Source of the DNA: Calliphora vicina
Lineage: Eukaryota; Arthropoda; Insecta; Diptera; Calliphoridae
Direction of reading: 5' to 3'
Assembly: GCF_958450345.1 (NCBI RefSeq)
Contig: NC_088782.1
Location: forward strand, 62,462,501-62,526,500
DNA length: 64,000 bases
Made by a program: the position numbers and the translations under genes. The notes beneath the pieces were generated by a model. The model made no database searches. It saw only the letters and a list, made by a program, of their open reading frames with translations, and had not been told where the DNA came from. This document shows, piece after piece, positions 52,780-64,000 of the stretch (position 1 is the first letter of the stretch; each line of letters starts with the position of its first letter).

Positions 52780-55345
52780 CTGTGTTCCTCCCTCCCCAAA
52801 ACGATCCACTAAGAAGGGATTTTTGGAAATTCGAACTTTAGGGGGTAAAAACGGGTAAATTCGGTAACCTTATATCTTCAAAACTAATAAAGATACAAAA
52901 AAACTTAAAATTGCATGTTACTCCATTTAAAAAATAAGCTGACAGGTGTTTCGTACCTTTTCGAAATTCGAACCTTTTAGGGGAGAAAACGGGTAAAAAC
53001 TGTATTTTGGTACTTTTTTGGCACCCTATGTATCTTTTAAACCAATAAACATAGAAACAAAATTTAATTCGTATTCTTTAATTATCAAAAAATAAAAAAT
53101 ATAAGTCTGGTACTTTTTGGAAATTCGAACCCTTAAGGGATAAAAATTGTGTTTATTTTTGGTACTTTTTCATAAAATATGTTTTTCTATAATTTGACAT
53201 AGACATACGAATATTTTACTATGACCTCCCACGACGATACAGAAATTTATTTGAATAAAATTTTACCACCGCAATGGGGATAAAAAGGATACCAAAAAGG
53301 AGATAAAATCAGGAAAATACATTTTATTGCAAATTATTAAGACAATTTTGATAATTTTTGTAACATTGGTTCCTGGATTCATAGAAAAATTAACTAACAG
53401 ATTGTTATTTGGAGTGCCGAGGTGTATATTGGACCATATCCGGGTGAACAGTTTGGTACTATAAAAACATATTTATTTTTGGGCACAAAAATTTTTGCAA
53501 AATGGAATATTTTTAAATTTCAAACTTGAGGGGTGTTCAAAGAGGAAAAGGGAATTTGGTACTTTTCTCCTAATGGTACTTTTTTAATATTTTAAATTAT
53601 TTCACTTATCGACATTAAATTTAGCTGATATGTATTTGAGTGAAGTTAGTGTTAGAAAGAGGGGATTATATTTATGTACCAAAATGTGAGAACTGAACTA
53701 TAGGTACTTTTTTATTCTTCTAATGCTACTTTTTGAATTTTCTATAACAATGGACTTAAAAACATGAAATTAAGCATATATGGTCCTAAGTGAGTGAGAA
53801 TTCTAGGGGGAGACTTTTTGATACTTTTTCTTTATTCGAATGGTAATTTTTGTAATTTCTTCGCCAATGAATATAGAAACATGAAAAAAAGCTTACATGG
53901 GCCCGAGTGGGTGGGAATCCACAAGTGGCTGCTTTTGGTACTTTTTCTATATTCTAATTCTACTTTTTAATATGAAATTAAGCGTATATGGTCCTAAGTG
54001 AGTAAAAAATGCAAGCGGATACTTTATGGTACTTTTTCTTTATTCTAATGGTACTTTTTGTAATTTCTTCACCAATGAACCTAGAAACATGAAATAAAGC
54101 TTATATGGACCCGGAATCTACAATGTCAGCTTTTTAGTACTTTTTTTATATTCTATTGGTATTTTTGAATTTTCTATAATAATGTACCTAGAAATATGAA
54201 ATTATGCACATATTGTCCTAAGTCAGTGAGAATTCTACTTTTTATTTATTCGAATGGTACTGTTTGTAATTTCTTCACCAATTAACCTGGAAACCTGATT
54301 GGAAGTGAGTGAACATTCAAGGGGATACCTCGTGATAATTTTTCTTTAATTTAATAGTACTTTTTGTAATTTATTCACCAATGAACCTAGAAACATGAAA
54401 TATATTCTAATGGTACTTTTTGAATTTTCTATAACAATGAACTTAGAAACATGAAATTAAGAATATATGGTCTTAAGTGAGTGAAAATTCAAGGGGATAC
54501 TTTTTCTTTAATCTAATGGTACTTTTATGAAATTTCTATAACAATGGACTTAGAAACATGAAATTAAATATATATGGTCCTTGGTGAGTTGGGATTCTAG
54601 GGGGAGATTTTATTATTATACTATTTCTTTATTCGAATGGTACTTTTAGTAATTTCTTCACCAATGAACTTAGATACATGAAATAAAGCTTATGTGGACC
54701 CGAGTGAGTGGGAATCCACAAGTGGCTGCTTTTTGGTAAGTTTTCTATATTCTAATTGTACTTTTTGAATTTTCTGTATTAATGGACATAAAAATATGAA
54801 ATTAAGCGTATATGGTCCTACGTGAGTGAGAATGCTAAGGGAAGACTTTTTGGTACTTTTTCTATATTCGAATGATACTTTTTTGAATTTTCTATAATAA
54901 TGAACCTAGAGTTTCCAAAAAAACCGAAGTATTTCAAAACCGCTATTTCGGTATTAAAAAAATTTAAAACCGATAGGTTTCGGTTTTGTGATAACTTATT
55001 AAATACTAAGTGTTATAGAAACAAAATTAGTTGATAATATAGGAAATGCTATACAAATTTAAAATTAAAACTTGACGGGTTATGGTTTAGTGAATGCGAA
55101 TTCAAAAATCAATGGTACTATTTCTTTAATGCAATGGTACTTTTTGAATATTTTATAATAATAATCCTAAAAAATTAGGCACACATGATTCTGAATGAAT
55201 TTGAATTCACAAAAGGTAACTTTCTTTTGCATTTTCTATAATAATGGACCCAGAAATATGCAATTAGACATTTACAATTAGATTCACAATGGGAGACTTA
55301 ATAGTACTATTTCCTTCTTCTAATTGGGGTGGCGAAGCGCCCCAA
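52780..55345 (+). mobile_element. Helitron copy 2, 5'-truncated
   Basis: It starts within GTTCCTCCCTCCCCAAAACG, the point about 100 bp inside copy 1, and stays collinear through the 118-bp array (about 53700-54890, AAGTGAGTGAGAATTCTAGG) to the terminal hairpin TTGGGG-TGGCGAAGCG-CCCCAA. The CTAG end is not preserved. It immediately runs into the 5' region of another copy. Confidence 0.8.
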
Positions 55346-55505
55346 TTACTAACTGATTAATCATCGCACAGCCCCAACGCCTAAAACTAGGCTCATGTAA
55401 TTTAAACTGTAGGTTCCTCTCTCCCCATATAGATCATAGTGAATCTATAGACGGATAAATTGGATAACCTTATATCTTCTAAACTAATAAAGATACAAAC
55501 AAAAT
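55346..55505 (+). mobile_element. Helitron copy 3, 5' fragment, head-to-tail with copy 2
   Basis: AACTGATTAATCATCGCACA and GCCCCAACGCCTAAAACTAG match the 5' region of copy 1 (GATTCATCATCGCACAGCCC), then GTAGGTTCCTCTCTCCCC and ACCTTATATCTTCTAAACTA. It stops at a perfect hairpin. Head-to-tail copies are known products of rolling-circle transposition. Confidence 0.7.
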
Positions 55506-55509
55506 TTCA

Positions 55510-55589
55510 AAAGATAATTAAATTAAATATTTATTTTATAAAAAATGGAGTAATTTTTTATAAAATAAATATTTAATTTAATTATCTTT
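55510..55589. repeat. Perfect 36-bp inverted repeat, 8-nt loop
   Basis: The arms 55510-55545 and 55554-55589 are exact complements (AAAGATAATTAAATTAAATA, then TTTATTTTATAAAAAA), separated by TGGAGTAA. Both arms are AT only. It follows the Helitron fragment and seems unrelated to the neighbouring families. Confidence 0.9.
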
Positions 55590-55637
55590 AATTTGTGTAA
55601 TCGTGCTCTAAAAGCCATACATATATGTATATACATA

Positions 55638-56240
55638 TCGAGCCCTTAGCGCCACAATATCGTAAGCGACAAAACACAAATTTTACAGGAGAAGGTTTTT
55701 TTTAATTATTTTGAAATTTATACATAGAATTAAAAATGTTTTGATGAGATATATTATAATTTCGTTCAAGCTATTTATTGGCAGCAAAAAAATTATAGTT
55801 TGTTCACATTGTGCATTAATTATGGCGTTTACGATATATTTTTTTATATTAGGCTACTTTTATGGAAAAAACTTGTCGCTTACGATATTTATATTTTTCT
55901 TGTTTATTTTGATGGCCCATGTGGCCCTTATTCAAAATTTAAACTTGAATACACTTCCTCTTTGCGCATGTGAAATTTCATTCAAACCATATAGAAGTTA
56001 CAGATTTATTTCTTACTTTTTTTTATATACCACTGTGTGTCGCTTACGATAAAATTCGTTTACTGTAAAATGTAAATATTGACTTACGATAAAATCCTAC
56101 CCCCTATATTTTTGAAGTTATTCTCAATTTTGATATTTTGAGAACACTAAAACATCAGTCGGTCCATAAAATTTTAATTTCTGCAATAAAAAAAATATTT
56201 AGAAAATGTCGCTTACGATAATTTGGCGCTAAGGGCTCGA
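55638..56240. mobile_element. Family-F TIR element, copy 2, uninterrupted
   Basis: The ends TCGAGCCCTTAGCGCCACAA and (complement) TCGAGCCCTTAGCGCCAAAT with TA on both sides. It provides the empty site for the 3.1-kb insertion in F1 (GTCGCTTACGATAATTTGG). A 113-codon frame (55711-56052) is hydrophobic and follows repeat sequence that is broken in F1, so it is not credited as a gene. Confidence 0.8.
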
Positions 56241-56379
56241 TATATTTACAACTAAAGCCTAGTACTCTCTTCATTTTATGGTTTTTTCATGCGAAAAATT
56301 TTATATGCAACAAATGTCTAAAAACATTTAGTTTTTATAGAAAAATTTTAGTAACAATCTAAAAAGTCAACCTTTAGAC

Positions 56380-56506
56380 TTTTATCGACTATTCGACTTT
56401 TTTGATAACTTAATCGATTGTTCGACTATTTTGCGACCAACAAGTCGATTTCGACTTTTTCAGCAAAAAGTCGATTGTTCGAACAATCCACTTATAGAAC
56501 CCTAAT
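56380..56506 (-). repeat. Subterminal cluster of AGTCGATTGTTCGA-type words
   Basis: Repeated GACTATTCGAC, TCGATTGTTCGAC, AAGTCGATTTCGAC, ending AGAACCCTAAT (complement ATTAGGGTTCT). Dense short inverted motifs next to TAGGGTT are typical of a hAT element end. The other end is missing. Confidence 0.4.
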
Positions 56507-57118
56507 ATGTACTTGATTTTCTTTGTTTTCTTATAAAGTAAGAATATAGAATATGCAATGTATTTAAAAAAAATTGCAAAAAAAAAATATTTGCTCCATA
56601 ACAGCACCCTCCTAACTTATTTCCTGTAGGACATATCGTGCCTTCAACAGACACATCTAGATCGCTTTATAATTTTATAAGGACCCAGAATGTATACACT
56701 TTTGTGGGTCTGCGATGAATATTTAGATGTACAAAAATATAAACGACTTTGGTTCTTAGCATATAATATTAAAGCTGTGATTTTTAAGACTTGATTAATT
56801 ATTATCTTTAATTTCATAATTTATTTATATTATTCCATATATAAAACGTTCTTCTATTTCTATTTCGTTAATCTATTTCAAAGTTAAAATAAATATTCGA
56901 TTTTGTTCTAATTATAGTTATTTGAAATTGAGGACAGTTTTATAAAATATTATTTATTTTTTTATTTTCAATATTTCGCTACTCTTTTGTGTAACATCTT
57001 GAGGAAAAATTAACAATTAATTATGAACATATATGATCCAAAGGATAACTTAATGCAAAAGCGTGTAAATTAAAATTTAGCTCACTTAAGTGGACCTAGT
57101 CGCCGTCATACCTATCCA
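56507..57118. other. Unassigned stretch
   Basis: About 600 bp of AT-rich sequence with no recognised feature. Confidence 0.35.
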
Positions 57119-57882
57119 AAAAACAAGTAAGAAAGTATGATCGGTCAAGCCCGACCATATAATACCCTACACTAAGTAAAAGAGCAAAAACATTTTTCTT
57201 TTAAAATTTCAATAATTTGTATTTTTGAGTGATTTTCAGAAGTGGGCCTTATATGGGGGCTATGACCAATTATGGCGCGATCACCATGAAATTAGGTCGT
57301 GTGATTTATGTCTATATTAAAGTTAAGTATGTTGAATTTTGTGTGTATACCAACATTTTTAAGTGATTTGTGCACGTTAAAGTGATTTTCGGAAGCGGGT
57401 CTATATGGGAGCTATGACTAATTATGGACCGATCGTAATAAAACTTGGTGACATGAATTTTGTGTATATAAAACTTATTCGAAGCGGAATTTGGAGATAC
57501 ATATATAAATTAAACATTTATGACCGATAAAGTCCAATTTCGGGAGGACATTTGTATGGGGGCTAGGTGAAATAGTGCACCGATTTCAGCCAGTTTCAAT
57601 AGGCTTGGTCCTTGAGCCGAAAAAGTAATATGTACCAAATTTGATCGAAATATCTTCAAAATTGCGACCTGTACTCTGCGCACAAGGTTTACATGGACAG
57701 CCAGCCAGCCGACCAGACGGACGGACGGACGGACGGACGGACGGACATCGTTTAATCGACTCAGAAAGTGATTCTAAGTCGATCGGTATACTTTAAGGTG
57801 GGTGTTAGACTAATATTTTTGGGCGTTACAAACATCTGCACAAACGCATTATACCCTCCCCACTATGGTGGTGTAGGGTATA
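57119..57882 (-). mobile_element. HINE-A copy 9, full length, expanded microsatellite
   Basis: Complete, with the hairpin GGTCAAGCCCGACC at the left and CACTATGGTGGTGTAGGGTA at the right. The core holds seven GGAC units in a row (57716-57746), the longest tract in the window. Sequence is close to copies 8 and 10, so it is among the younger members. Confidence 0.85.
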
Positions 57883-58330
57883 ATTAGATTTGAGTAAAAA
57901 ATTCTAAAAAGGCAAAGCACCAATTATCGAAAAAGCTCCACATTTGTATATCCCTATATGTTGATTTAATACATACAAACTTATTTTACTATCAGACGGT
58001 AAATAATGTCACTGTAGGCACTTTTCTAGAAAAAAAAAACTCAGTTTTTGGAACACATTTTTCCCGTTATATGAATTTCGGTATTTGAAAATAAAAAATG
58101 TCAAAAATTATAATACCATTAATTTAAGAAAATTTGGATCTACATTATTTCCAAATCTTGTTCTAATATCTTTAACCGTTAAAATGTTAAATTAATTAAA
58201 ATTTTTTATTTTTGTTCATGGAAAATTTTTTTTATTTTCTAAGTTAAATGACGTCCAAAAAATTCATAAAAATATTTCATTTCATTAAACTGTTAATCTT
58301 CAAGTCCCAAGGTTTTCACCAATACAAAAA
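57883..58330. other. Unassigned spacer between two HINE-A copies
   Basis: About 450 bp, AT-rich, no gene. Poly-A/T runs stand at both HINE edges. Confidence 0.35.
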
Positions 58331-59071
58331 AAAAACAAGTAAGAAAGTATGGTCGGTCAAGCCCGACCATATAATACCCTACACTAAGTAAAAGAGCAAA
58401 AAAAAATTTTCTTTTAAAATTTCAATAATTTATATTTTTGAGTGATTTTCGGAAGTGGGGTTATATGGGGGCTATGACCAATTATAGACCGATCACCATG
58501 AAATTAGGTCGTTTGATTATGTCTATATTAAAGTTAACTATGTTGAATTTTGTGTGTTTACCAATATTTTTAAGCGATTTATGCACGTTAAAGTGATTTT
58601 CGGAAGCGGGTCTATATGGGAGCTATGACTAATTATGGACCGATCGTAACAAAATTTGGTGACATGAATTTTGGAGCGGAATTTGTGGAGATACATATAT
58701 AAATTAAACATTTATGACCGATAAAGTCCAATTTCGGGAGGACATTTGTATGGGGGCTAGGTGAAATAATGGACTGATTTCAGCCAGTTTCAATAGGCTT
58801 GGTCCTTGAGCCGAAAAAATAATATGTACCAAATTTGATTGAAATATCTTCAAAATTGCGACCAGTACTCTGCGCACAAGGTTTACATGGACAGCCAGCC
58901 AGCCGACCAGACGGACGGACGGACAGACGGACGGACATCGCTTAATCGACTCAGAAAGTGATTCTAAGTCGATCGGTATACTTTAAGGTGGGTGTTAGAC
59001 TAAATTTTTGGGCGTTACAAACATCTGCACAAACGCATTACACCCTCCCCACTATGGTGTTGTAGGGTATA
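58331..59071 (-). mobile_element. HINE-A copy 10, full length
   Basis: Same orientation as copy 9 and about 450 bp from it. The tract is GGACGGACGGACAGACGGAC. A short deletion removes AACTTATTTGGAGCGG-type sequence near 58672. It supplies the uninterrupted sequence for the B1 insertion site (GATACATATATAAATT). Confidence 0.85.
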
Positions 59072-59084
59072 AATATATGTTTGG

Positions 59085-59248
59085 CCAATATGTCAAATTT
59101 TGACCCCCTCTAACTCAGAGAGTTCTTTACTGATATTGTTGAAAAATTGTGTCTGAATTACCATCCAATAGTACTAACATTGGAGCATTTTATCAAGTTC
59201 GGAAGACCGATTTTAAAAGTTTGTTCACTTGACATGAAATCCCCCATA
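59085..59248 (-). mobile_element. Foldback B4, one arm
   Basis: GTCAAATTTTGACCCCCTC, GTTGAAAAATTGTGTCTGAA, TTAAAAGTTTGTTCACTTGA and CATGAAATCCCCC are the inverted right arm of family B. The rest is absent. Confidence 0.65.
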
Positions 59249-59250
59249 TA

Positions 59251-59773
59251 CAGTGGTGGCCACCAATTTAAGACAAATACTTGAATTTTTTCATCAACTG
59301 AATTTTAAGTGCGATATAGCCAAAATAAAAGGACCTCTAAGGGTATGAAATTTATTATTAATGTTTCTAGTTCCTGAAAAATGTTTGGAAAAATCGGTAA
59401 AACATATATGGACAAAGATATGTGCAAATACGTTGACCCACCTCAGCGAACATCCGCTGTTAATAACATGATATGACCGAAACTAATGGAACTAAAAATA
59501 CCAAATTTGGTCCGAATATTTTATAATAATAAAAATATAATGATATAAATGTGAGAAAATATGTTTATTTAAAAAAAAAATTTTTTGGTCAAGTTGTAGA
59601 AAAATTTTATGTGTTCGTGGTGAATATGTATAAATTGACACAGTCGAATAAAATACACTTGTGTGTTAAAACAGTCCTCATGAATACATATTTGTGGAAA
59701 TATTTGAAAAAATAATTGACAATCACGTGGAATTTAGCAAACAATTTTTGTCTTAAATTCCTGGCCACCACTG
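59251..59773. mobile_element. Tc1-type MITE Q, 523 bp
   Basis: TA on both sides (59249-59250, 59774-59775). The ends CAGTGGTGGCCACCAATTTA / (complement) CAGTGGTGGCCAGGAATTTA continue AGACAAA. A CAGTGG start and TA duplication suit Tc1/mariner. It lies directly at the end of foldback B4, in the ATATA typical of B flanks. No coding is seen. Confidence 0.85.
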
Positions 59774-59779
59774 TATGTA

Positions 59780-60810
59780 TATGTTCTAATTGTGAAATGT
59801 CTCATATTTCAGAAAATCATTGGAAAATGGAAGATAACTTTTTCAGATGTTCTTCGTTCAACAATTTTAGTTGGCACCCATCTCTAAAAAAAAATATAAA
59901 TAACTCTTGTAAAAAAATATAATAAATTTTAGTTTTGTCCCATTAAAGGTATCATTTAAATACTATTTTTTCTTAAACTTTAAAGTATATACAAAGAAAT
60001 AACTATATTGTTATAGTGTGTCAATACCATGAGTATTTACAGTAAAAAATCTATATTTTTTACATAGTCTACAATTCCGCACTATTTTCAATAATATTCG
60101 TTCAAAAAAGTCATATATATTTATAACAAATTTCATTGAATTATATCCATAGTATCGGCTTGTAGTTTGAGCACAATAAATTGTTTTTGTATTTTTATTG
60201 AAATTGTCACACATGCACACTGCTGTTGCACTACAGTGACATTTTTACATTTTCAATAAATATGAAATAATTGTAAATAATAAATATTTGAATTCATATA
60301 TACAAATTTTCATACATTTATAAATTTATACAGTGTATATTTGCATCAGATTTATATGCATACATTTATATATTTGCATATGTAAACGTAGTGTAGGTAT
60401 GTTTGCAAATTAATATTCATTTAAATGATTAAACCAATATACACAAATTTCCTTATAATTGTATATAGAGTTTATGTACTATTTAATAGTACAACTAATT
60501 TGTTAGTTGTAATGCTTAAACATATTAGTAATTTAATTACTTGTAGGTTACTTTATTGGTTGTAGGGTTATAAATTAGTTTTCAAATTGATTTGAGCATA
60601 AAATATGAATTTAAACATGACATGTGTTTTTGTGCGTACAAAAGAGGGGATTTGGGAAGTTTGAGAACTAAAAGTATGTTATTTAATAGTACATGGGAGT
60701 CTAGAGAATTGCAATGTTGGTCAAAATTATATGTTTAAATTAAGGGAAATATCTTACAATTCAATACGGTTACAACGAACTCGAAGATACCGAGAGTTTT
60801 AGTTAACTAT
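59780..60810. other. Unassigned AT-rich stretch
   Basis: About 1 kb, no supported gene. The frames at 59716-59922 and 60011-60220 start in or beside the MITE and show no domain. Confidence 0.35.
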
Positions 60811-60817
60811 ACACTTA

Positions 60818-60944
60818 CCCCCAGTAACACGAAGTCTGGTTACGTTTTAACTAATAGTTATACTGACAGTTTTCAAACAAAAATAATTTTAACCGACAAT
60901 ATAACTATTAGTTAAGTCATAACCAGACTTCGTGTTAATGGGGG
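60818..60944. mobile_element. Harbinger-like MITE R, 127 bp
   Basis: CCCCCAGTAACACGAAGTCT and its complement with one mismatch, continuing GGTTA and TTAACTAATAGTTAT, almost fully palindromic. TTA lies at 60815-60817 and 60945-60947. The 3-bp TWA duplication suggests PIF/Harbinger. Confidence 0.75.
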
Positions 60945-61129
60945 TTAGTTTGTTATATCCGTATTACAAAATTAGTACAAATTGCGAATAATAAGATTTT
61001 AGTGAAACTTTGTCCTACGTTTATAAAACGAAGTTGCCTGTATTTATTTTCGAATAATTTTACATTCGTTTTAAAACAACAGATTTGGTTTTTGATTACA
61101 CTGTATGTCATTTTTTGAGTCTTGGAATA

Positions 61130-61940
61130 TAGCCATATATGGACACCAGTACGTGATAAAAGACAAAAAAAAAGGACAGTGTCTCCCAGTTTTGCCCAAA
61201 GTCATGCACTTTTAGGGGCCTCGGTGTCATTTTAGCAAAAAAATTATAATTTTCTCAAGCTCATATCTTGCAAACAGTTCGGAATTTTGATTTACTCTCT
61301 GAGGCAAAGTTGTAGCCCTTGTAATAAAGAACAAAAATTGTGAACATATTTTCATCTTCAAGATCAAAATAGCAAAAAACTTTGAAAAATTCGCAGTAAA
61401 ATAAGTAATGCCTAAAAGTATGCTTTAGATTATAATAATTTTATAGTTTATTTATAAAAACACTTAATTTATTTAGTTTTTTCTTACTAACTTATATTGA
61501 CCTATGTAAACGGTGTTAATAATCATTCCTAGGAAGTTCATATGTTCTACGAAGTTGTTTATTGAGATCTTAGGTGGATTTTTGTAGTTCATTGTATTCT
61601 TGATTTTTGAACGGTTTGCTACCTATGGACCTGAAAAGGGGGAAAAAGGTGAAAAAACGATTTTTTTAAGTTTTTTGCGATTTTGATCTTGAAGATGAAG
61701 TTTTTTTGATTTTATATATTCACAATTTTTATTTTTTATGACAGGTGCTACAACTTTGCCTCAGAGAGTAAATCATAATTCCGAACTGAGCCTGAGAAAA
61801 TTATCACTTTTTTGCAAAAATGACACAGAGGCGCCAAATCTCTGGAGGCCCATTAAAAAGTGGATGAGTTTGGGCAAAACTAGGAGACACGGGTTTTTTT
61901 TGGTCTTTTATCACGAAGTGATCTCCGTATATGGTTATTT
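61130..61940. mobile_element. Foldback P, about 0.8 kb
   Basis: The left arm (CGTGATAAAAGACAAAAAAA, GGGCCTCGGTGTCATTTT, CAAACAGTTCGGAATTTTGA, TTTACTCTCTGAGGCAAAGT, TTTTCATCTTCAAGATCAAA) is mirrored in the right arm (TTTGATCTTGAAGATGAAG.., ACTTTGCCTCAGAGAGTAAA, AATTCCGAACTGAGCCTGAG, TTGGTCTTTTATCACGAAG). The arms are about 280 bp with a spacer of about 270 bp. The 81-codon frame at 61738 lies in the right arm and is not a gene. No other copy is in the window. Confidence 0.75.
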
Positions 61941-62287
61941 TTTATCGTGTTGCTCTGTCTTGTTTTTTGTAAACCACCGTTAAAATATGTTCCTTAGAAG
62001 AAAAGTTCGATGTAAATGTTGTTATTTATATGAATATTATGAGCATAATCAATGGTACTGCAGTGTTCACTACATATATAGTTCGTTATAACAGTGTTCA
62101 AGTGTATAGAATATTTAGGTCATCATTTTGTATAACAAAATGATTTGAAAATTGGTTTAATACAAGATTGTTTATTGCTTTCAAATATTGATAAAAGCTC
62201 TGCTATACTTTTTGTCTAATTAGCATTTTTAATACTTAGATTTAAAATTTTTCAAAATTTAATAAATTTTCTACATCTTTTACTTAA

Positions 62288-63668
62288 TCTATACTACAGT
62301 AACTTTACTGAGTGACTGACTGATTCACTAAAAGGTAGAGACATGAAATTCGGACTATTAACCTCCCACTAGGTAGATCCACTGTGAAGCGAATTTTGGA
62401 AATACGAAGGTTTAGGGGGTAAAACGGGTAAATTGTGTAATCTTGTATCTTCTAAACTTATATAGATACAAACTAAATTTAAAATTCATATTTTATACCA
62501 AAAATCAAAAACTCAAATATCTTAAAGCATTACTAATTTCGCAAATACTGTCATTTTAGAGAAAATAAACTCAATCACTCAATGATCACTCATATTTTAT
62601 ATAAAATATTGATACAAAAAGATTAAATATCTTGTAAACAAATTCGGGTAAACATGTGTATGGCATGTGTTTGTACACTGTCTGGTTTCGGTGATCCGAA
62701 TTGGCTCCATAGTGATTTAACAACATTCGATTTCTGATAATGTAATTATTTGAAATATCCATGAATTAAATGATGAAATGGAGTTTATATATGACAACAA
62801 AGCAGTGGAATCCTATGGCTCGATATGGTACTAAATACCACCTTACTTCTTTATTTACATTATGATTCCGTAAAAAAAAAAAATCTACAGCAAACATGGA
62901 TTTTGATAAAACTTCACAACCACAAGAGATTAATATCTATTAAATTATTTGCGTTCAAAATGAAAAAAATATTATAAAAAGCTTAGTTCCGTTTCCTTCC
63001 TACCAATATAAATTCTAAAACTATATAATGAAATACCATGCAGCCAGGATTAATATTAACCAATTTTATACCCAGTCGCAAAGTAATACGACCTGTATGC
63101 CTTGGAATTCGAAACAATTTAAAACGAAAGAGCAGTTTCTTTATTTACTTAAAAAATTAGTAGACAAGCGTTTGGTACTTTCTTTAAGAAAACGGTAAAA
63201 GCTGTATTTTGGTACTTTTTTGCTACCCCACATAGCTTTTAAACCAATAAACATAGATATAAATTTCGAATCGTACGGATTCTTTACTTATTAAAAAAAA
63301 AACAAATGTAATTTCCGTACTATTTGCAAATTCAAACAATTAAGGAGTAAAAATTTTATTTATTTTTGGTACTTTTTCATAAAACAATGTTTTTCTATAA
63401 ACTGATATAGACATATGAATATTTTATTATGACCTCCCACTACGATACTAAAATATATTTAAACAAAATTGGTATCATTTCAATAGGGCCAAAAAACTAA
63501 CCAAAAAGGGGTAAAAGAGAAAAAACTCATTTTATTCGAAATAATCAAAGCAATTTTGATAAAATTTTAAACATTGGTTCCTGCAGCCATACACAAATTA
63601 ACTAGGATAGTGCTACTTTGAACTCGAGTGTGAAGGTGTAGGTAACTCTAATCCAAATATACATATAT
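62288..63668 (+). mobile_element. Helitron copy 4, 5' part
   Basis: It begins A|TCTATACTACAGTAAC with GAGTGACTGACTGATTCAC, a typical Helitron 5' end, then GGTTTAGGGGGTAAAACGGG and ATCTTCTAAACT. From 63150 it follows the middle of copy 1 (GGTACTTTTTTGC, AACCAATAAACATAG, TATGACCTCCCACTACGATA, ACATTGGTTCCTG). It ends before the 118-bp array. Confidence 0.7.
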
Positions 63669-63679
63669 GTGATCACTAG

Positions 63680-63900
63680 AGTGGCCCTTAATAAACGAAA
63701 GTTGGATTTTTGCCATTTTGTAAAGTCATCCTGAAAAAATTTTAGGTAAATCGGTTGGGGCTAAGACGAGCCGCATGACCTCTGAAGTTTTGAGATGCAT
63801 TTACAAGGGGAAAAAATGGAATTTTTTCAGTTTTTGTAAAAATTTTGCCATTAAAATCTTATTTTTGCCATTCTAATACTAGACTTCATGTTAATTTTTA
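63680..63900 (+). mobile_element. Family-G end, copy 3 (empty piggyBac site)
   Basis: CTAGAGTGGCCCTTAATAAA, CGAAAGTTGGATTTTTGCC, TCATCCTGAAAAAATTTTAG, CCTCTGAAGTTTTGAGATGC and TTTTGTAAAAATTTTGCC match an arm of G copy 2. The CCTTAATAAACG site holds a single TTAA. Confidence 0.7.
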
Positions 63901-64000
63901 TTAAGTTTCATCAAAATCGGCCCAAAAGTAAATAATATTTTACTATCTTTAAATTAGAAATTCCAAATATTGAAAATTCGACCTTTTACCTTCACGATTT

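Noticed and set aside
55711..56052. 113-codon hydrophobic frame
   Set aside because: It sits in family-F repeat sequence; the same region in F copy 1 (12900-13980) is not open. Hydrophobicity follows from poly-T composition.
61738..61983. 81-codon frame
   Set aside because: It lies in the right arm of foldback P, and the mirrored left arm does not preserve it.

Overview
The window looks like intergenic or intronic DNA of a higher (schizophoran) fly. It is very AT-rich and carries DINE-1/mini-me-like repeats with a GTCY microsatellite core, Jockey-clade LINE tails, mariner remnants and piggyBac, hAT and Helitron derivatives. Assignment to a calyptrate such as a blow fly or house fly is my inference. 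I found no multi-exon host gene, tRNA, rRNA or CRISPR array. The only intact long coding sequence is a 337-residue Tc1-type transposase. One short open segment ending at a good splice donor (9818-9871) is the only host-exon candidate. All letter names for repeat families (HINE-A, B, F and so on) are labels made for this window.

Layout. 0-3 kb: decayed Tc1/mariner-like transposase and a head-to-head pair of DINE-like elements. 4.4-9.5 kb: three HINE-A elements interrupted by foldback element B and a hAT MITE, followed by the possible exon. 11-17.4 kb: two deep nests, HINE-A > Harbinger-like MITE > hAT, and G > F > a 3.1-kb long-TIR hAT-like element > D. 18.6-21.3 kb: three mariner remnants and a Jockey fragment. 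21.5-25.2 kb: B > HINE-A > D dimer. 26-27 kb: transposase remnant carrying a 153-bp insert with a hammerhead-ribozyme-like core. 28.0-29.7 kb: complete Tc1 element with IR/DR ends. 30.3-31.7 kb: large foldback G with a piggyBac MITE. 33.6-34.8 kb: solo LTR. 35.2-35.6 kb: Jockey tail. 37.1-39.6 kb: Helitron with a 118-bp minisatellite. 40-42.5 kb: gypsy-like gag with a SAP domain, split by a piggyBac MITE and a HINE. 43.4-48.6 kb: AACT-flanked MITE, Transib-like element, second piggyBac MITE and a CAGTGG-ended MITE. 48.6-51.4 kb: Jockey element split by a HINE, a small palindrome and a 768-bp foldback element with a 9-bp target duplication. 52.8-55.5 kb: more Helitron. 55.6-63.9 kb: F, two HINE-A copies, Tc1-type and Harbinger-like MITEs, another foldback, a Helitron 5' part and a G end.

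The value of the window lies in its insertion record. At least ten insertions keep readable target duplications: 9 bp, 8 bp (three), 5 bp, 4 bp, TTAA (three), TAA, TTA and TA. Several empty sites are present in sister copies inside the same window, so insertion order can be read directly. The elements do not form a pathway. They are parasitic layers, mostly non-autonomous, and only the Tc1 element looks capable of making its own transposase.
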